Shown: in pieces, positions 36,545 to 48,211 of the stretch
Layout of the letters: each line of letters opens with the position of its first letter
How positions within the stretch are numbered: the first letter of the stretch is position 1
DNA from: Allodiplogaster sudhausi
Lineage: Eukaryota > Nematoda > Chromadorea > Rhabditida > Diplogasteridae
Assembly: GCA_945643635.1 (NCBI GenBank)
Contig: CALZFC010000251.1
Coordinates: 3,716,001-3,780,000, forward strand
Length of the DNA: 64,000 bases
Direction: 5' to 3'
Notes under the pieces: model-generated
What the model was told of the DNA's origin: nothing
The model's input: the letters and a program-made list of their open reading frames with translations, nothing else
Database searches by the model: none
Made by a program: the position numbers and the translations under genes

Positions 36545-36850
36545 TCAAAGGAAGAATTTATACGAATATAAAAGGAATATAATATTCCAAGACAATTGGG
36601 ATTCGTTTATCCGATGAGACAGAGTTGGAAAGGGAAGAATATGACGGGGCGGGATTTTTGGCTTCAGGGATTCCACAGTTGCTTCATTCTTTGCCTGCTT
36701 CTCTTGACTGCTCTCCACTACGAATCCTGAAATGTTGAATTCGGTAGATTATTTAGAATATCTCGACAATTAAACGGAAAACAACTTTAGTAGCATTGAT
36801 TCCATTGCAAACTTTTGAATCTTCTTCGCTGTTGAGAATTATGTATGAAA
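36545..36850. repeat. 3' flank of gene C, duplicated at 28060-28370
   Basis: See 28060-28370; the pair shows that the gene C block has been duplicated together with at least 600 bp of downstream DNA. 36860-37310 beyond it is T-rich and has no recognised gene. Confidence 0.7.
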
Positions 36851-37316
36851 AAGAATATGACGATGCATGCATACATGTATGTCTGCAAGAAGAGAATGTG
36901 GTCTGGAAGCAGCTGCGACCGTTGTGTTTTTTTTTCTTTTTTTTTGGTTTATGTTTTTTTTTCATTTGGAATCTTTTTATTACTTACTGTATTGCTTACA
37001 GTTATCGGGTGGAAACATTTTTTAATTACCAAAGCGGTGACGTTGAACACACATTTTTTTATTGCATGCCTCCGCGTCAGCAATTCAATCTCTAGTAATT
37101 ATTGCACTTTCTATGTAGCTCTTGCGTCAATGTCGATATCGCTCTTCAAACTCTCATCCTTATGGTCCTTCTCTCTCTTTCTCTCTCCCTCTCGCTCATG
37201 TCATTTCATTCCTTGTACATTTCCTGAGATGTGTCAAATATTTATCTATCATGACTGCGCGGAAGCATTCAGTGCCTGTACATGGGATCAACCCTCCGCA
37301 ATCTCAGCTGGATCCT

Positions 37317-38610
37317 ATTAAGAGAGCCTGTCTGAGAGAATCGACCATCACGGGTCAGGGAACAAAAGTACCCTTTGATCCTAATTTCCTTAATACAGCG
37401 TGTGTAGGACCTAAATGGCTTCCCAAAAACGTTTTCAGAAAAAAATTTTTTCTCAAGTATGTCTACAGTATGCCCTGATAGACCCAAAATATTCAAATGA
37501 GCGTAACTCCGTTAAATAGCGACCAATCTCAATTTTGAAACATTTTTTCGATTCCTTATCTAATAGGGCACAAAATAACCATAGAAACTTTTTTTCTGAA
37601 ATCTTCATTATAAGGGTCATTTTGGCAAAAATATGTTTTGAGGTGTCCATTTCGGGCATTGAGACCCCCCCCATGTTAAAAAACAGAAAACACCATGTGA
37701 AAGAGCGTGCTTTGTTACCTCTAAAACAATTATTCTTAAAGTGAATGTCTTTCCGGAAAGGCACGGTAGCACGCGAAAAATGCGCGCGAGTCGGTCAAAA
37801 TGGCGCATTTTCGGCCGCCGAGGCACCGTGCAAGCGCATTCATCGATCCATAACTACGCGCAATCTTAATATTACAAAATCGTTAGCATATCATTTAAGA
37901 GCTCTCACGGAGATCTTCAAATGTAACATACATACTTTTCTTGAAAAATTTGGATTTATATGGGAAATTACGTTCTGTATAATTAGAAGGCTTAATAAAC
38001 TACTTCAAAAGCATTTCCGCATGTCCAAACATACATCAAAAGAAAGAGGATGAAATTTGGTACAAGATGAACCCCTTTCAATGAAATTCCATGTATAAGA
38101 TGTTTTATTATAAATCATAAAAGTAGGGCCAGTAGCGTCGCTGTCATTTCGCCCAGGAATTCACAGTTTAGGTTATTCGAATTATAATATTCCAATCCTT
38201 TTTTTTACACTTTTCCATGAGGCATTGTGATCCTACTCTTTTGGCTTGTAACAAAAGATCGTATACATGGAATTTCATTGAAAGGGGTTCATCTTGTACC
38301 AAATTTCATCCTCTTTCTTTTGATGTATGTTTGGACATGCGGAAATGCTTTTGAAGTAGTTTATTAAGCCTTCTAATTATACAGAACGTAATTTCAAATA
38401 TAAATCCAAATTTTTCAAGAAAAGTATGTACGTAACATTTGAAGGTCTCCGTGAGAGCTCTTAAATGATATGCTAACGATTTTGTAATATTAAGATTGCG
38501 CGTAGTTATGGATCGATGAATGCGCTTGCACGGTGCCTCGGCGGCCGAAAATGCGCCATTTTGACCGACTCGCGCGCATTTTTGGGTGCTACCGTGCCTT
38601 TCCGGAAAGA
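37317..38610. mobile_element. Palindromic foldback element P3, right arm shortened
   Basis: Left edge TTAAGAGAGCCTGTC as in P2. The inner arms 37760-38130 and 38140-38610 are inverted copies (ATGCGCGCGAGTCGGTCAAA and complement); the outer left part 37317-37760 has no right-hand partner, so about 450 bp of the right arm is deleted. Confidence 0.75.
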
Positions 38611-38624
38611 CTTTCACTGCCAAA

Positions 38625-39345
38625 AGAGAAAAGAAATATTGAATCTTGCAGAGCCCGTTACCGAGTCAACAAGAATTGGAGAAAGAGAAGAATTTAAGCA
38701 CAATTATTTCTATAACCACTGTTAGGATTTTTTCTTTTTATAAAAATCGAAGCGATTGCATACGGTAAAAGAAGACATCCTGTAATTAGTGTTAGACCAA
38801 GAGAATGCGAAGATATTTTTAATCTCTTTCACTTTTTCTTCTCACCACTCTTCCTAATTCCGTACTTTTCTCCCTTGCTATATACGGAACACTTTCTCTA
38901 TTTTCCAGCTCCGCCCATCATTTACATTGCATTCACGAATCATAAGTTCCATAAAAAGAAGGTGCGGCTCCATATCGACATATCTCCAAATCGTCTATAA
39001 TTTAACTTATAATTTTACACAACTAAATCGCACGATTTCTCACTTTTCGTGCACATTCCCATCCCGTCATCTTGAAAAAAGTTACAAGGGAGAGAGTTGC
39101 AAAGATCAAATGTGCAGTTCGTGAGACCGAGCTGAGAAAACTTGAAGAATTTGAGTTGAAGATTCGGAGATAACTGGTCAAAAGACTTCTGAATAGATTG
39201 AAAATTAGATATATCCACAGGCAAAGAAAGAGAGAGAAAGAAAGAAAGAGCGAGGATGAGAAAGAGAGAGAGAGAGAGAGAGAAGGAGAAAAAGACATCT
39301 CCGCTTTCATAACTTCTTGAGTCAAATTCATTGACATGGACAGAA
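38625..39345. repeat. Left arm of an 0.75-kb inverted repeat
   Basis: Reverse complement of 46615-47485: shared blocks include AATCGCACGATTT, CGTGCACATTCCCATCCCGTCA and the Lys-Asn-rich 38690 block. Each arm carries a microsatellite (GA 39220-39290, CT 46668-46990). The arms enclose the MULE and the fucosyltransferase gene. Confidence 0.7.
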
Positions 39346-39953
39346 AACGTGGAGATAAGCATTTTTGTTAACCACCAGCCCACGCATGCAGCTGTCAAAG
39401 GGGAATACGACTGAAATGCAGCCGCCAAGAGCCCAATTTCTAAACGCAGAGACGAGAAGACGCTCATTGTCAGCGGGCGGCCAACTGCCAATTTCAACAG
39501 TTTACATTATCGATATATCAATTGACTTTTCTCCTATCTTTCTAAGAATCGTGAGCAGCTTACGCTTCAAAAGCATCTTGATCAGGATGTCAACATTCGC
39601 GACAAGTTAACTCAACAAAGAGAGCGATAGATAGAGATGAGATCGCCGCCGAAAGATGGCGCGAGAAGTGGACTTGGACTTGGCGCCTATGCACATACCT
39701 TTTCCCCGACAACGGAACGGGTTCGAAGAGGCGGAGTAAGTGGGAAGCTTCCGCCAGAGTCGTTGCCCTTGCGCACTGCCAGTGACTACTTGGCAGTCAT
39801 TTGTCGAATTTGGATTCTCTTCTTTTTGCTTTTCCTTGTTCTTATGAAACGTTCTTTCATCCAAAGAAGTACAGTGGTTCACGAGACAAGAATCTTCTTG
39901 GATTACTCCGAGGGATTCACGAGAATGCCGGCAGTATTCTGCATTCGTCGAAA
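39346..39953. other. Flank of the MULE, no gene recognised
   Basis: Open frames run through on both strands between 39607 and 40152 but show no recognisable domain; part is simply the low-stop MULE terminus. Confidence 0.35.
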
Positions 39954-39962
39954 GGAAGCGGG

Positions 39963-42900
39963 ACCCGGACAGAACCGCAGCGGTAAGAACCGCACTGTCA
40001 TTAACCGCACTGGCCATAAACCGCAGTGGCCAAAACCGCAGTGGCCAAAATCGCAGTGACCAAATATCGCAGCGGAAAAGTGGCCAAAACAGCAGCGGCC
40101 AAAAGCGCAGTGGCCGAACACAGCGATCAGCCAGAGAAGCGGACAATCGCAATTTTTTTTAAATTAATTAAAGTGATTTTTAATTTGAATTAGTTTTACA
40201 AAAGTATTATTTGCATAGGCAATAATGCATTGAAGATTATTTATGAAGGCAGTTGATTTCCAGCAAATACAAAGCATCCCAAACCTTATTTAACAGATCG
40301 AAAGAACCTTTTTACAGCAAATGAGGATTTCAATCAAATACAAAGCCATACTTGATTTAAGAGATTGAGAAGAACCTTTTTACAGAGAGCAATAGCGTCA
40401 TTGTAAAAACAGGGATTTTGGAATATTATTTGTTGAAAAGAATTACAGAACGTCTTCCACACAATTGCAACTGTAAACAACTTCTTAAAGAACTGATCCT
40501 CTTTTTCTCTTATTCACTTCCGCACATTGACATATACTCCAAGAACCTTCAAGTGGTCTACCTCGCTACGACCCATTGGACCATTTCTCACTGCCACAAA
40601 ACGTTGTAGGTGTGCGTTGAAGACTGAACGACTCTGCGGCCGGTACTGAGCCAACGTCAAGTTCTTAGACGATGCGGCTTGATAGAGTGACTTGAACTCT
40701 GCTTGATGATCGAGCAGCCGCGGGCAACCAACTGTGCTGTCGACTTCGGAGGGATAGACTAAAGAAAATGGTGATGGGAGTAAGATTTTAAAAAAAATAG
40801 CAAGTATGTACAAATTATTGCCTTTAATTTCGCATTGTATCCTTCCTGACAGGAATTCCCAACTTGTCGCTTGTCCATGATTCTCTGGTAAGCATTCCAG
40901 CTTTCGATCGGGTACATCGGGTTTGTCCGCTGTCCATTCAGTTCCTTGCCAATGTAAGTCGATTCGAAGTATGCATAGAAGGCTAAAGGGGATATTGCAT
41001 TGTTTGCTAAACAAACATGGTGTTATAACATGTTATAGTACCCTTAAGTCTGCGGTGATCGACCAGTGGAACGAGTTGCATTCCCTCCTCGACAATCTTT
41101 TCAAAGTATCTGATGGGTATTTCAAAATTTGTAATGCTCTTCACATTTGATTCTAGCGGCTCTCAATGCAATGATAAAATGGCTTTTCATACCTGGACAC
41201 GTCAAAGGGCTTGACAAACGCCAGTGACATGCATGACTGCGTTGTGAACTTCAATTGAGCATCGCTGTATAGATGAGATATCTTCTTTGTCTGCAGAATT
41301 TCATCAATTATTTTAATGAGAAACGATGAGAAAAAGAGGAAAAATATACTTTATAAATATACTTGCCAAAATCTTGGCATAGATTGACTTGAACAGGTGG
41401 AAAACGCATCGCTGAATAATAGTGAGTGGGTAGACCATTAGAAGAGCTTGTGATATGCTGCGTTCGAAATCTGCCACAATATCATTATGATTATTCGCCT
41501 ATTTTTAAGATATTATATATACCCATCATCACTGAAGAAGGAGAAGGGATGCCTTGTGAATCCAGGAAGGAAAATACTTCATAGTATGATTCCTGCCCCT
41601 TTGATACGAGAAACGCGTAGACGGCGGGCACGAAGACATGCTCTTCCTAGTGAAAATCCCGGTCATGATATTCCGTTTTGAATTAAGTTTATTTTTCTAG
41701 AAAACCTGAGTTCCAACGATAAAGGTCTGGAGAAAATTGGCAGGAGCTGAATAGAATGTCCCGTCACAAGACCAAAGCGGGTTCTGATGCTATATCTATT
41801 TGTACTATTACAACCATTTAATAAATGCTCGAAAGTATTAAGTTCTCACCCTCCTTAGGCGACCAATTCCTTCGTTTGTATAGAATATTTTCACTGCGCA
41901 TGGGTCGCTCTTGCCCAACACCATGCAATTGTCGAATTGGAGGAATTTTTCGACTGAATTAGTAGAACTTTTTAAGAAAAAATGGACCGGTCCGAGTGTT
42001 CTAAAGATCAAACGTTGGCAAAGCATATGCACTAACACAATTGAGACTCATCAATGGTGCAGGGCCACTTTCGCTCTCCCGCCACCTCTACGACGCGGCG
42101 TGTCTCGCGATACAGTCTGTCTTCGTCGAGAAAGGGTCGAAGATGTGAAGGTGCCTGCTGAAGTACTGCAGATACAGCAGTGGCAGCTGACACGCCAAGC
42201 GAACGTTCAAATCGCGCTCGCTTACGCACAAATCTCAGCTGGAAAAAATGAGGATGCACATGGAACAAGGCCGAGAAGTTTTCAACAGTTTCCAAAAATA
42301 CACGCAAAAGCATAAAAGTTAATACCTCGTCTTGGTGATCAGGTGGTATGTGACCGTGCTCAGCAGACCTTACGGCTTTGCCGGCGGCATACTTGGCCCT
42401 CCCAGCACATCCGTGGATATTACATCTTAAAATATTTGTCTTTCATAAACAAAAGTCAGCACAGATGAATATACAATTGCATGCCTCCATTGAACTTCTC
42501 CAGTCGACTTAATGACGTGAGACTTGCGATATTCGAACATATACAGAGATATACAGAGTCATAAAGCAGTCGCTTTCCTTTATTACTACGGACTGTTGCG
42601 CTGATTTGCCTGACAATGAACGAATATCTAATTTTCACACGTTTCTCATCGACAACTACCGATATATTAAAAAAAAAACAGGCCTGTTGGGAGTCATCGG
42701 CATTGCGGTAGCCGCAGGATCGAACAACAGGAACGAACAACTACAAAATGTCGTGTTCTTTTCCCGCTGCATCCAAGCTTGGTCTGTGTTTTAGAATATG
42801 GCGTCACGCAAATACGGTCGCACGAATTAATTGTAAGCTCACTGTGTCAAACTTTTGAATCTGTGGTCAATAAATATACATCACAGAATCATAAACAGTG

Positions 42901-43014
42901 AGGACATTGCGCATTCTGCCACTGCACAGTCGGCCACTGCGCTTTTGGCCGCTGCGGTTTATGGCCAGTGCGGTTAATGACAGTGCGGTTCTTACCGCTG
43001 CGGTTCTGTCCGGG
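39963..43014 (-). mobile_element. Mutator-like element (MULE) with long TIRs
   Basis: TIRs of about 100-150 bp: left from 39963 (CCCGGACAGAACCGCAGCGG), right ending 43014 with its complement. Both contain arrays of CCGCAGTGGCCAAAA-like 13-16-mers. Flanks GGAAGCGGG (39954-39962) and GGAAGCTGG (43015-43023) fit a 9-bp target duplication with one mismatch, the size typical of MULEs. The transposase is on the minus strand. The right end lies about 350 bp upstream of the fucosyltransferase start. Confidence 0.8.
40520..42430 (-). CDS. MULE transposase with FLYWCH-type zinc finger (multi-exon, possibly decayed)
   Basis: Minus-strand segments in order: about 42430-42330 FLYWCH-like finger (CNIHGCAGRAKYAAGK...HGHIPPD); about 41785-41700 first Asp motif (PLWSCDGTFYSAPANFLQTF); about 41660-41530 HVFVPAVYAFLVSKGQESYYEV; about 41480-41370 second Asp and C/H motif (VADFERSISQALLMVYPL, QRCVFHLFKSIY); about 41290-41190 DAQLKFTTQSCMSLAFVKPFDV; about 41000-40870 YFESTYIGKELNGQ, YPIESWNAYQRI. 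These follow the usual MULE order. Exon ends are not all resolved, and some joins may be frameshifts, so activity is uncertain. The acidic third catalytic residue was not located with confidence. Confidence 0.8.
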
Positions 43015-43029
43015 GGAAGCTGGTTTGTA

Positions 43030-43034
43030 TATCC

Positions 43035-43066
<32 letters not shown>

Positions 43067-43124
43067 TTTCTCAATTTCTTCTCACTTTGTCTCTATATTT
43101 TTCTCTGACTCCGTGATCTCCCTG

Positions 43125-43175
<51 letters not shown>

Positions 43176-43238
43176 GTTGCTCTCCGCCTCTGTCTCTGCC
43201 TCTCTGCCTCTCTGTATCCCTGTCTCTCTCTAGCTTTC

Positions 43239-43276
<38 letters not shown>

Positions 43277-43330
43277 TGCTGCTCTCTGTCTATGTCTCTG
43301 TCTCTGTCTCTACCTATCTTTCCTATCGAT
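43030..43330. repeat. (CT)n-rich tract upstream of the fucosyltransferase
   Basis: Interrupted CTCTCT/CTGTCT microsatellite between the MULE right end and the start codon at 43368. A shorter CT tract precedes the partial exon-1 copy at 51.4 kb, so the tract was duplicated with the exon. Confidence 0.9.
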
Positions 43331-43367
43331 GTCTCTCTGTCTCTACAATTTGTTGGTTTCGAAAACG

Positions 43368-44625
43368 ATGAGCGGTGCTGGAGTCTCTGGTTCTTCAGCT
43401 CTGGCTTGGCTTTTCCTCGTTGTCATTCTTGTTGCGAGCTTCTACACTCTTCGAACTCTTTCCCTGAGTGCGGAGGATGATCGCCTATCTCAACGTCTGT
43501 GCCTTATTTTTGCATATTCTATCTGGGAACATAACTCATTTAAAAAAATCCCGAAAAATAAATTCAATCAATTTAGATTTACTTACTTTTTCTCATGTCA
43601 GCTTTAAATAAAGAAATCTATTATATATAATTTTTTTCAATAGATGGTGTGAAGGAGCTTGCTGCGAGTCTTGTTGCTGCCCAACAAGGCAACGTCGGCC
43701 CGGGAAATATTGTTTTCGGGGTTTAACTAAATTTTGACCTTTTTGTATAGAACATCAATTATATTCGTTTAAAATAGCTGCTAAATTCTGTAATATTTCG
43801 TAGGTGATTTCGTTCATCGGTCAAATCGGTCAGCTTCAGTTGCTTTTCACTCGCTGACATTGTTTTCGATTTTAGATGAAAAGGATCTAAATGCATATGA
43901 GGTGGTTGATTGTAGAACGCCCGTTATCGATATGATGCGAATCCCCTTGCAAGGTTCGCATCTTCTTCTACTCAAGGAAGAGCTACCGCATCTCTTGGAC
44001 GGAATTCACATTAAAAATACGGTAGCTCTCTCTCTGTCGAACTCATTTCGAATTAAAGCTATTTCGTAGAGCACCTTTTCATTCCTGGGCTCACATGAAT
44101 AATTGGAAAAAGTGTAAATATAATGTAAATATATGTACTACATTTCTAATTGTAAGAAGAAGCATAAGATTACAGATCGCGCCACCCTTCTTGCAAATCA
44201 GTCCTCCGCATAAATGTTGTGCGTACAGCGAGCAGATACTCGCTTCTCTCAACGATCAGAGAAATGTCTCGCTGCTCCACTTCAAACTCGTCTACGTGCA
44301 GGTTTGTCGCACACGCACCGATATCAACTGGAACGTAATTTGTACCGCACAACAGCGATTAGTAACGAACATTGTCTGTATATGTGCACCCGATAACGGC
44401 CGGGTTTTCCTCGCAGAGCTTCAAGTACTGGACGGCGACGATGCCGCGTGACGAAGTGCTCGAGCGGGTTGCGCCACGCGAAGACGTGCGCGGCTTCTAC
44501 ACGCGACTCTTTCCCGAGATGGGCCCGATTGCAAAAGCGCCTTTTAGGTACTATTTCCACCTTTTTCGATGAGTTTACAATGATCATCATCTTACTTCTG
44601 TAGAAAAGTGCTGAAATTTGATATA

Positions 44626-44720
<95 letters not shown>

Positions 44721-44728
44721 TATTACTA

Positions 44729-44776
<48 letters not shown>

Positions 44777-44782
44777 TATTAC

Positions 44783-44816
<34 letters not shown>

Positions 44817-44837
44817 TTATTATTATTATTATTATTA

Positions 44838-44882
<45 letters not shown>

Positions 44883-45936
44883 TATTATTATTATTAAAAA
44901 CAGAATCACTTTTCTCATACGAAAAAAAGCATTTACTTTCCAGAATATGCGTCCACGTTCGTCGCGGAGACTTTGCAGGCGACACTCCACATCGGCAGTC
45001 CGAGAAGGGCTTCTCACTCGCAGCCACAAAGCATGTCGCCGAGCACAGTAAGAGAAGACTCCAAACGAATTACAAAAGGGAACACCTAAGGCAGGAATCG
45101 AACCTGTATCGCCACGGTCGTAACGTGGAGGAACTAACCACTATTCTAGGGTTGCAGGGATTGTTAAAATATTGTTGCAGTAATCCATGAAAAGACGGTG
45201 ATTCCGACGGTTGTCGTACTCGGCGACGACCCCGAATGGTCGGCGAGCGTCTTCGTCGGCTTTAGGCTCGATGGCAACAAAGGTTGTTTTTTTTCAGAAA
45301 ATTCAAACAACACTTTTTTTAGTTTCTATAAACAAAATTTCTAAAAGAATAACGCATTTGTACATGAATTAATTGAACGTCATCAGAGTTGCCTGTCTTT
45401 GTGGGGCAGCGACTGAATGGCATTCATCCGACAGTCAAATGGGCATTCTCACGCGATTTCTGCGACTCGCTTATTATGACCGGCAAGTTTGCGAAAGTAA
45501 CAAGGAAATATACAAGATGCGAAGAGGAATATTGCATAGATTATATTCATAATTATGTGTTTGGTCCAAAGCATTCGCAGATCGCAGTGAATGGAGCTAA
45601 CAATAAGTTCATACTTGCAGCCTCAGCTTCAACTTTCATCTGGTGGACAGCGTACCAGTCTCGCGGCCAGCTCATCTACTACAATGCTCAGCCGTGGCGG
45701 GTGTGTTTTCTTATTCTATTTTTATTCAACAAATACTTCAATACATTTGTTTTTACTTACTAACGAGAGAATCATTTGTCATAATGTAGCGAATCAGTGA
45801 TTACGGTAGATTCAATTAGATGATTCATGAAAAAACGTTTCAGGATGGAGTGGAAAATCCGGGTATGGAACCCGCTGCATACTTCCCATCCCATTGGATA
45901 TCACTGAGGTGGGTGATAAGAGTCTTTGATATCTAA
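43368..45936 (+). CDS. Alpha-1,2-fucosyltransferase-like protein (GT11 family)
   Basis: Ten exons: 43368-43494, 43644-43688, 43876-44021, 44176-44301, 44417-44547, 44944-45047, 45181-45282, 45387-45482, 45621-45700, 45844-45936; 1050 nt, 349 aa, every phase agrees and no stop intervenes. Type II topology: short N-tail, membrane anchor at about 12-30 (ALAWLFLVVILVASF), then lumenal catalytic domain. GT11 motifs: SFKYW (about 149), ICVHVRRGDF (about 193-202, the GDP-fucose site), VVVLGDDPEW (about 240), FCDSLIMT, STFIWWTAY (about 296). Expected reaction: transfer of fucose from GDP-fucose to a terminal galactose in the Golgi. Introns 2 and 8 use GC donors. Intron 5 holds a 270-bp ATT repeat and intron 6 a tRNA-like sequence. 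GT11 genes are expanded in nematodes. Confidence 0.88.
44624..44898. repeat. (ATT)n microsatellite in intron 5 of the fucosyltransferase
   Basis: About 90 TTA/ATT triplets with a few interruptions. Produces long spurious open frames of Tyr, Ile or Leu on both strands. Confidence 0.95.
45084..45152 (-). tRNA. Degenerate tRNA-Arg(ACG)-like sequence in intron 6
   Basis: Minus strand: anticodon stem CCACG/CGTGG with loop TTACGAC (anticodon ACG), perfect B box GGTTCGATTCC, A-box-like TAGTGGTTAG. T stem has one mismatch and the acceptor stem pairs at only about 5 of 7 positions, so this is more likely a tRNA pseudogene or the head of a SINE than a working tRNA. Confidence 0.4.
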
Positions 45937-46614
45937 TAGAGTCAGGATAGTTGTATGATTTACAGAGTATTGGGAAAGCCTCCTTGCAGATATAACGAAG
46001 CAAGCGGTTACATGCAAGAGCGAGTTTTTCCACATGAACGAAAGGAACAACGATAGCCATCATAATTACAAAGTGGACAGAAGGACATTTCTCTCGCTGA
46101 ATTTTTGCGCCACTGGTAGTTGCACAATTTCGTGTGAAAAGGATACGAAGGAAAATCTTATCATTTTATTTATTTAAGAAAAACCGGTATGCACTTCCTT
46201 TGACTTAAAAATAAATAGGAAAAAGGGTTGCCTCAAATGATACCAAATATACTTGCGAATTTAGCAATTGCATTTACAAAACTAATGGTGACATTAAGGT
46301 GACAGATTAACATGATGAGATATAATATCAATTTTTGAATTTTGATTCTCTGATTTTAAATAAACTTGGCTCCTACGGATTTAGCTGCTCGAGCAGTATC
46401 CCATGGCTCGTGATCGGAACTGTATGTATGCTGGTGGGTTGAAGTGTCTGTCCTTCCTCTTTGAACTCCAAGATTGAGCTCCGAAGTCAAGCGTCTTCTT
46501 CAACAATGCTACATTTTCTTTTATATTTGGGCCGGTAAAAGTCCAAAATCCGTACGATTTCTCTGTATGAGGAAAGTTGTGAGATTTTCGAATTCGATCC
46601 CGGGGGGGGGCAGC
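45937..46614. other. Gene-free stretch 3' of the fucosyltransferase
   Basis: No coding or repeat signal recognised, except a G8 run at 46603-46610. Confidence 0.5.
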
Positions 46615-46690
46615 AGTGTGCGTCAGTCAACGAATTTGACACAAGAATATATGAAAACGGAGATGTCTCTCTCTCTTTCTCCTCTCTCCA

Positions 46691-46727
<37 letters not shown>

Positions 46728-46801
46728 TCTCCCTCTCTCTTTCTCTCTCTCTTTCTCCCTTTCTCTCTCTCTTCTCCCTCTCTCTTTCTCTCTCTCTTTT
46801 T

Positions 46802-46832
<31 letters not shown>

Positions 46833-46835
46833 CTC

Positions 46836-46876
<41 letters not shown>

Positions 46877-47485
46877 CTTTCTCTCTTTCTTCCTTTCTCT
46901 CTCTCCCTTTCTCTCTCTCTCTCTCTTTCTCTCTCTCTACGTTTCTCTCTCTTTCTCTCTCTCTTTCTCTTTTCTGTCTCTCTCACTAACTGCCCTTTTA
47001 TTCTTTGCAACTCTCTCCTTCGTTACTATTCTCAAGGTGACGGGATGGGAATGTGCACGAAAAGTGCAAAATCGTGCGATTTAGTTGTATAAAAATATTT
47101 GTTGATAAGTTAAGTTATAGACGATTAGGAGATGTATCGACGAAGAACCGCACCCTCTTTTATCTAACAATAAGATACATATGTATTCGTGAATGCAATG
47201 GAAATGATGGGCGGAGCTTGAAAATAGAGCAAGTGTTCCTTATCTTGCAAGCGGGAAAATGTTAGAAGAGAGGTGATAAGGAAAAGTGAAATATAAAAAT
47301 TATCTTCGCACGCTCATGCTCTAAAAACTAATTACAAGATGTCTTCTTTCTCCGTAATCTATTCAATTTTGATAAAAAGTAAAATATCCTAAGAAGTGTC
47401 ATAGAAATTTTTGTGCTTAAATTCTTCTCGCAGCTCTTTCTCCAACTCCTGTTGGCTCGGCCATAGGCTCTGCAACATTGAAAAG
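46615..47485. repeat. Right arm of the 0.75-kb inverted repeat
   Basis: Inverted partner of 38625-39345, expanded by a 320-bp CT-rich tract (46668-46990). See that entry. Confidence 0.7.
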
Positions 47486-47514
47486 AATGTTCATCTGCAG
47501 ACTTTATTCGTATA

Positions 47515-47862
47515 TACCCATATTTCTATATCTCAGATATAATTGCCCACTATTGAGAGATACATAAGCAAAACGTGCTAAAATTCGGCTTTGCTGTAAT
47601 GTGAGAGTGCTCGAAAGAAAAGTACGATTAGCTTCTTTGTTTTAAGCAAGATGTGAATGGACGTACGGAACAAGGTAATTACAAGGCCCATGAGCGTCCT
47701 GATGACATTGCTGCTCCTATGGAGACGTTTGGCGGCGCGTGGCACACGGGGAAGAGGTAATACGAAAATATATATATTCAAACTGTGTGCCGCGAGGGCG
47801 GTCGGGTGCAAGGCAAAAAGAAGAAGATAGGCACTCTTTCTCTATGGGTACATATGCGCCTC

Positions 47863-47943
<81 letters not shown>

Positions 47944-47945
47944 CT
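47515..47945 (+). repeat. Repeat R1, copy 5, with CT tract
   Basis: Body 47515-47850 (TATTGAGAGATACATAAGCAA, GCTCCTATGGAGACG) followed by CT microsatellite 47868-47945, same order as copy 1. It is closest to the copies at 51005 and 51965 (GAGCGTCC...GCTGCTCCTATGGAGA). Confidence 0.65.
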
Positions 47946-48211
47946 TGTTATACTCTCTCTTTGCCTGACCTCTCTATCGCTCAGTATATCCGCCCATCTC
48001 CTCAGGCAAAATCGTTCAAACCTTCGATACCGATGTTTCCGACCACTACTATGTATTTCATCTATAAAAACCATTATTTTTTAGAATTATTTTATTATTT
48101 TATTATGATTATTAAATTCAAAGCTTCTTTTATTGTTTTTGTGATATACATTAAACTGTGAAATATTTTTAGTATGGATAGCATGAAGATGCCAATTGAA
48201 AATAACTGTAG

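Noticed and set aside
39607..40152. 181-codon minus-strand frame
   Set aside because: Its repetitive FWPLRFWPLRF part is the motif array of the MULE terminus; no domain recognised.
44608..45190. Two long open frames of poly-Tyr/Ile/Leu (147 and 190 codons)
   Set aside because: They are translations of the ATT microsatellite in a fucosyltransferase intron; only the short tail overlaps real exon 6, in one frame.
46474..47010. Long open frames over the CT tract (171 aa + strand, 127 aa - strand)
   Set aside because: Ser/Leu/Phe or Arg/Glu runs from simple CTCTCT repeats; no other coding evidence.
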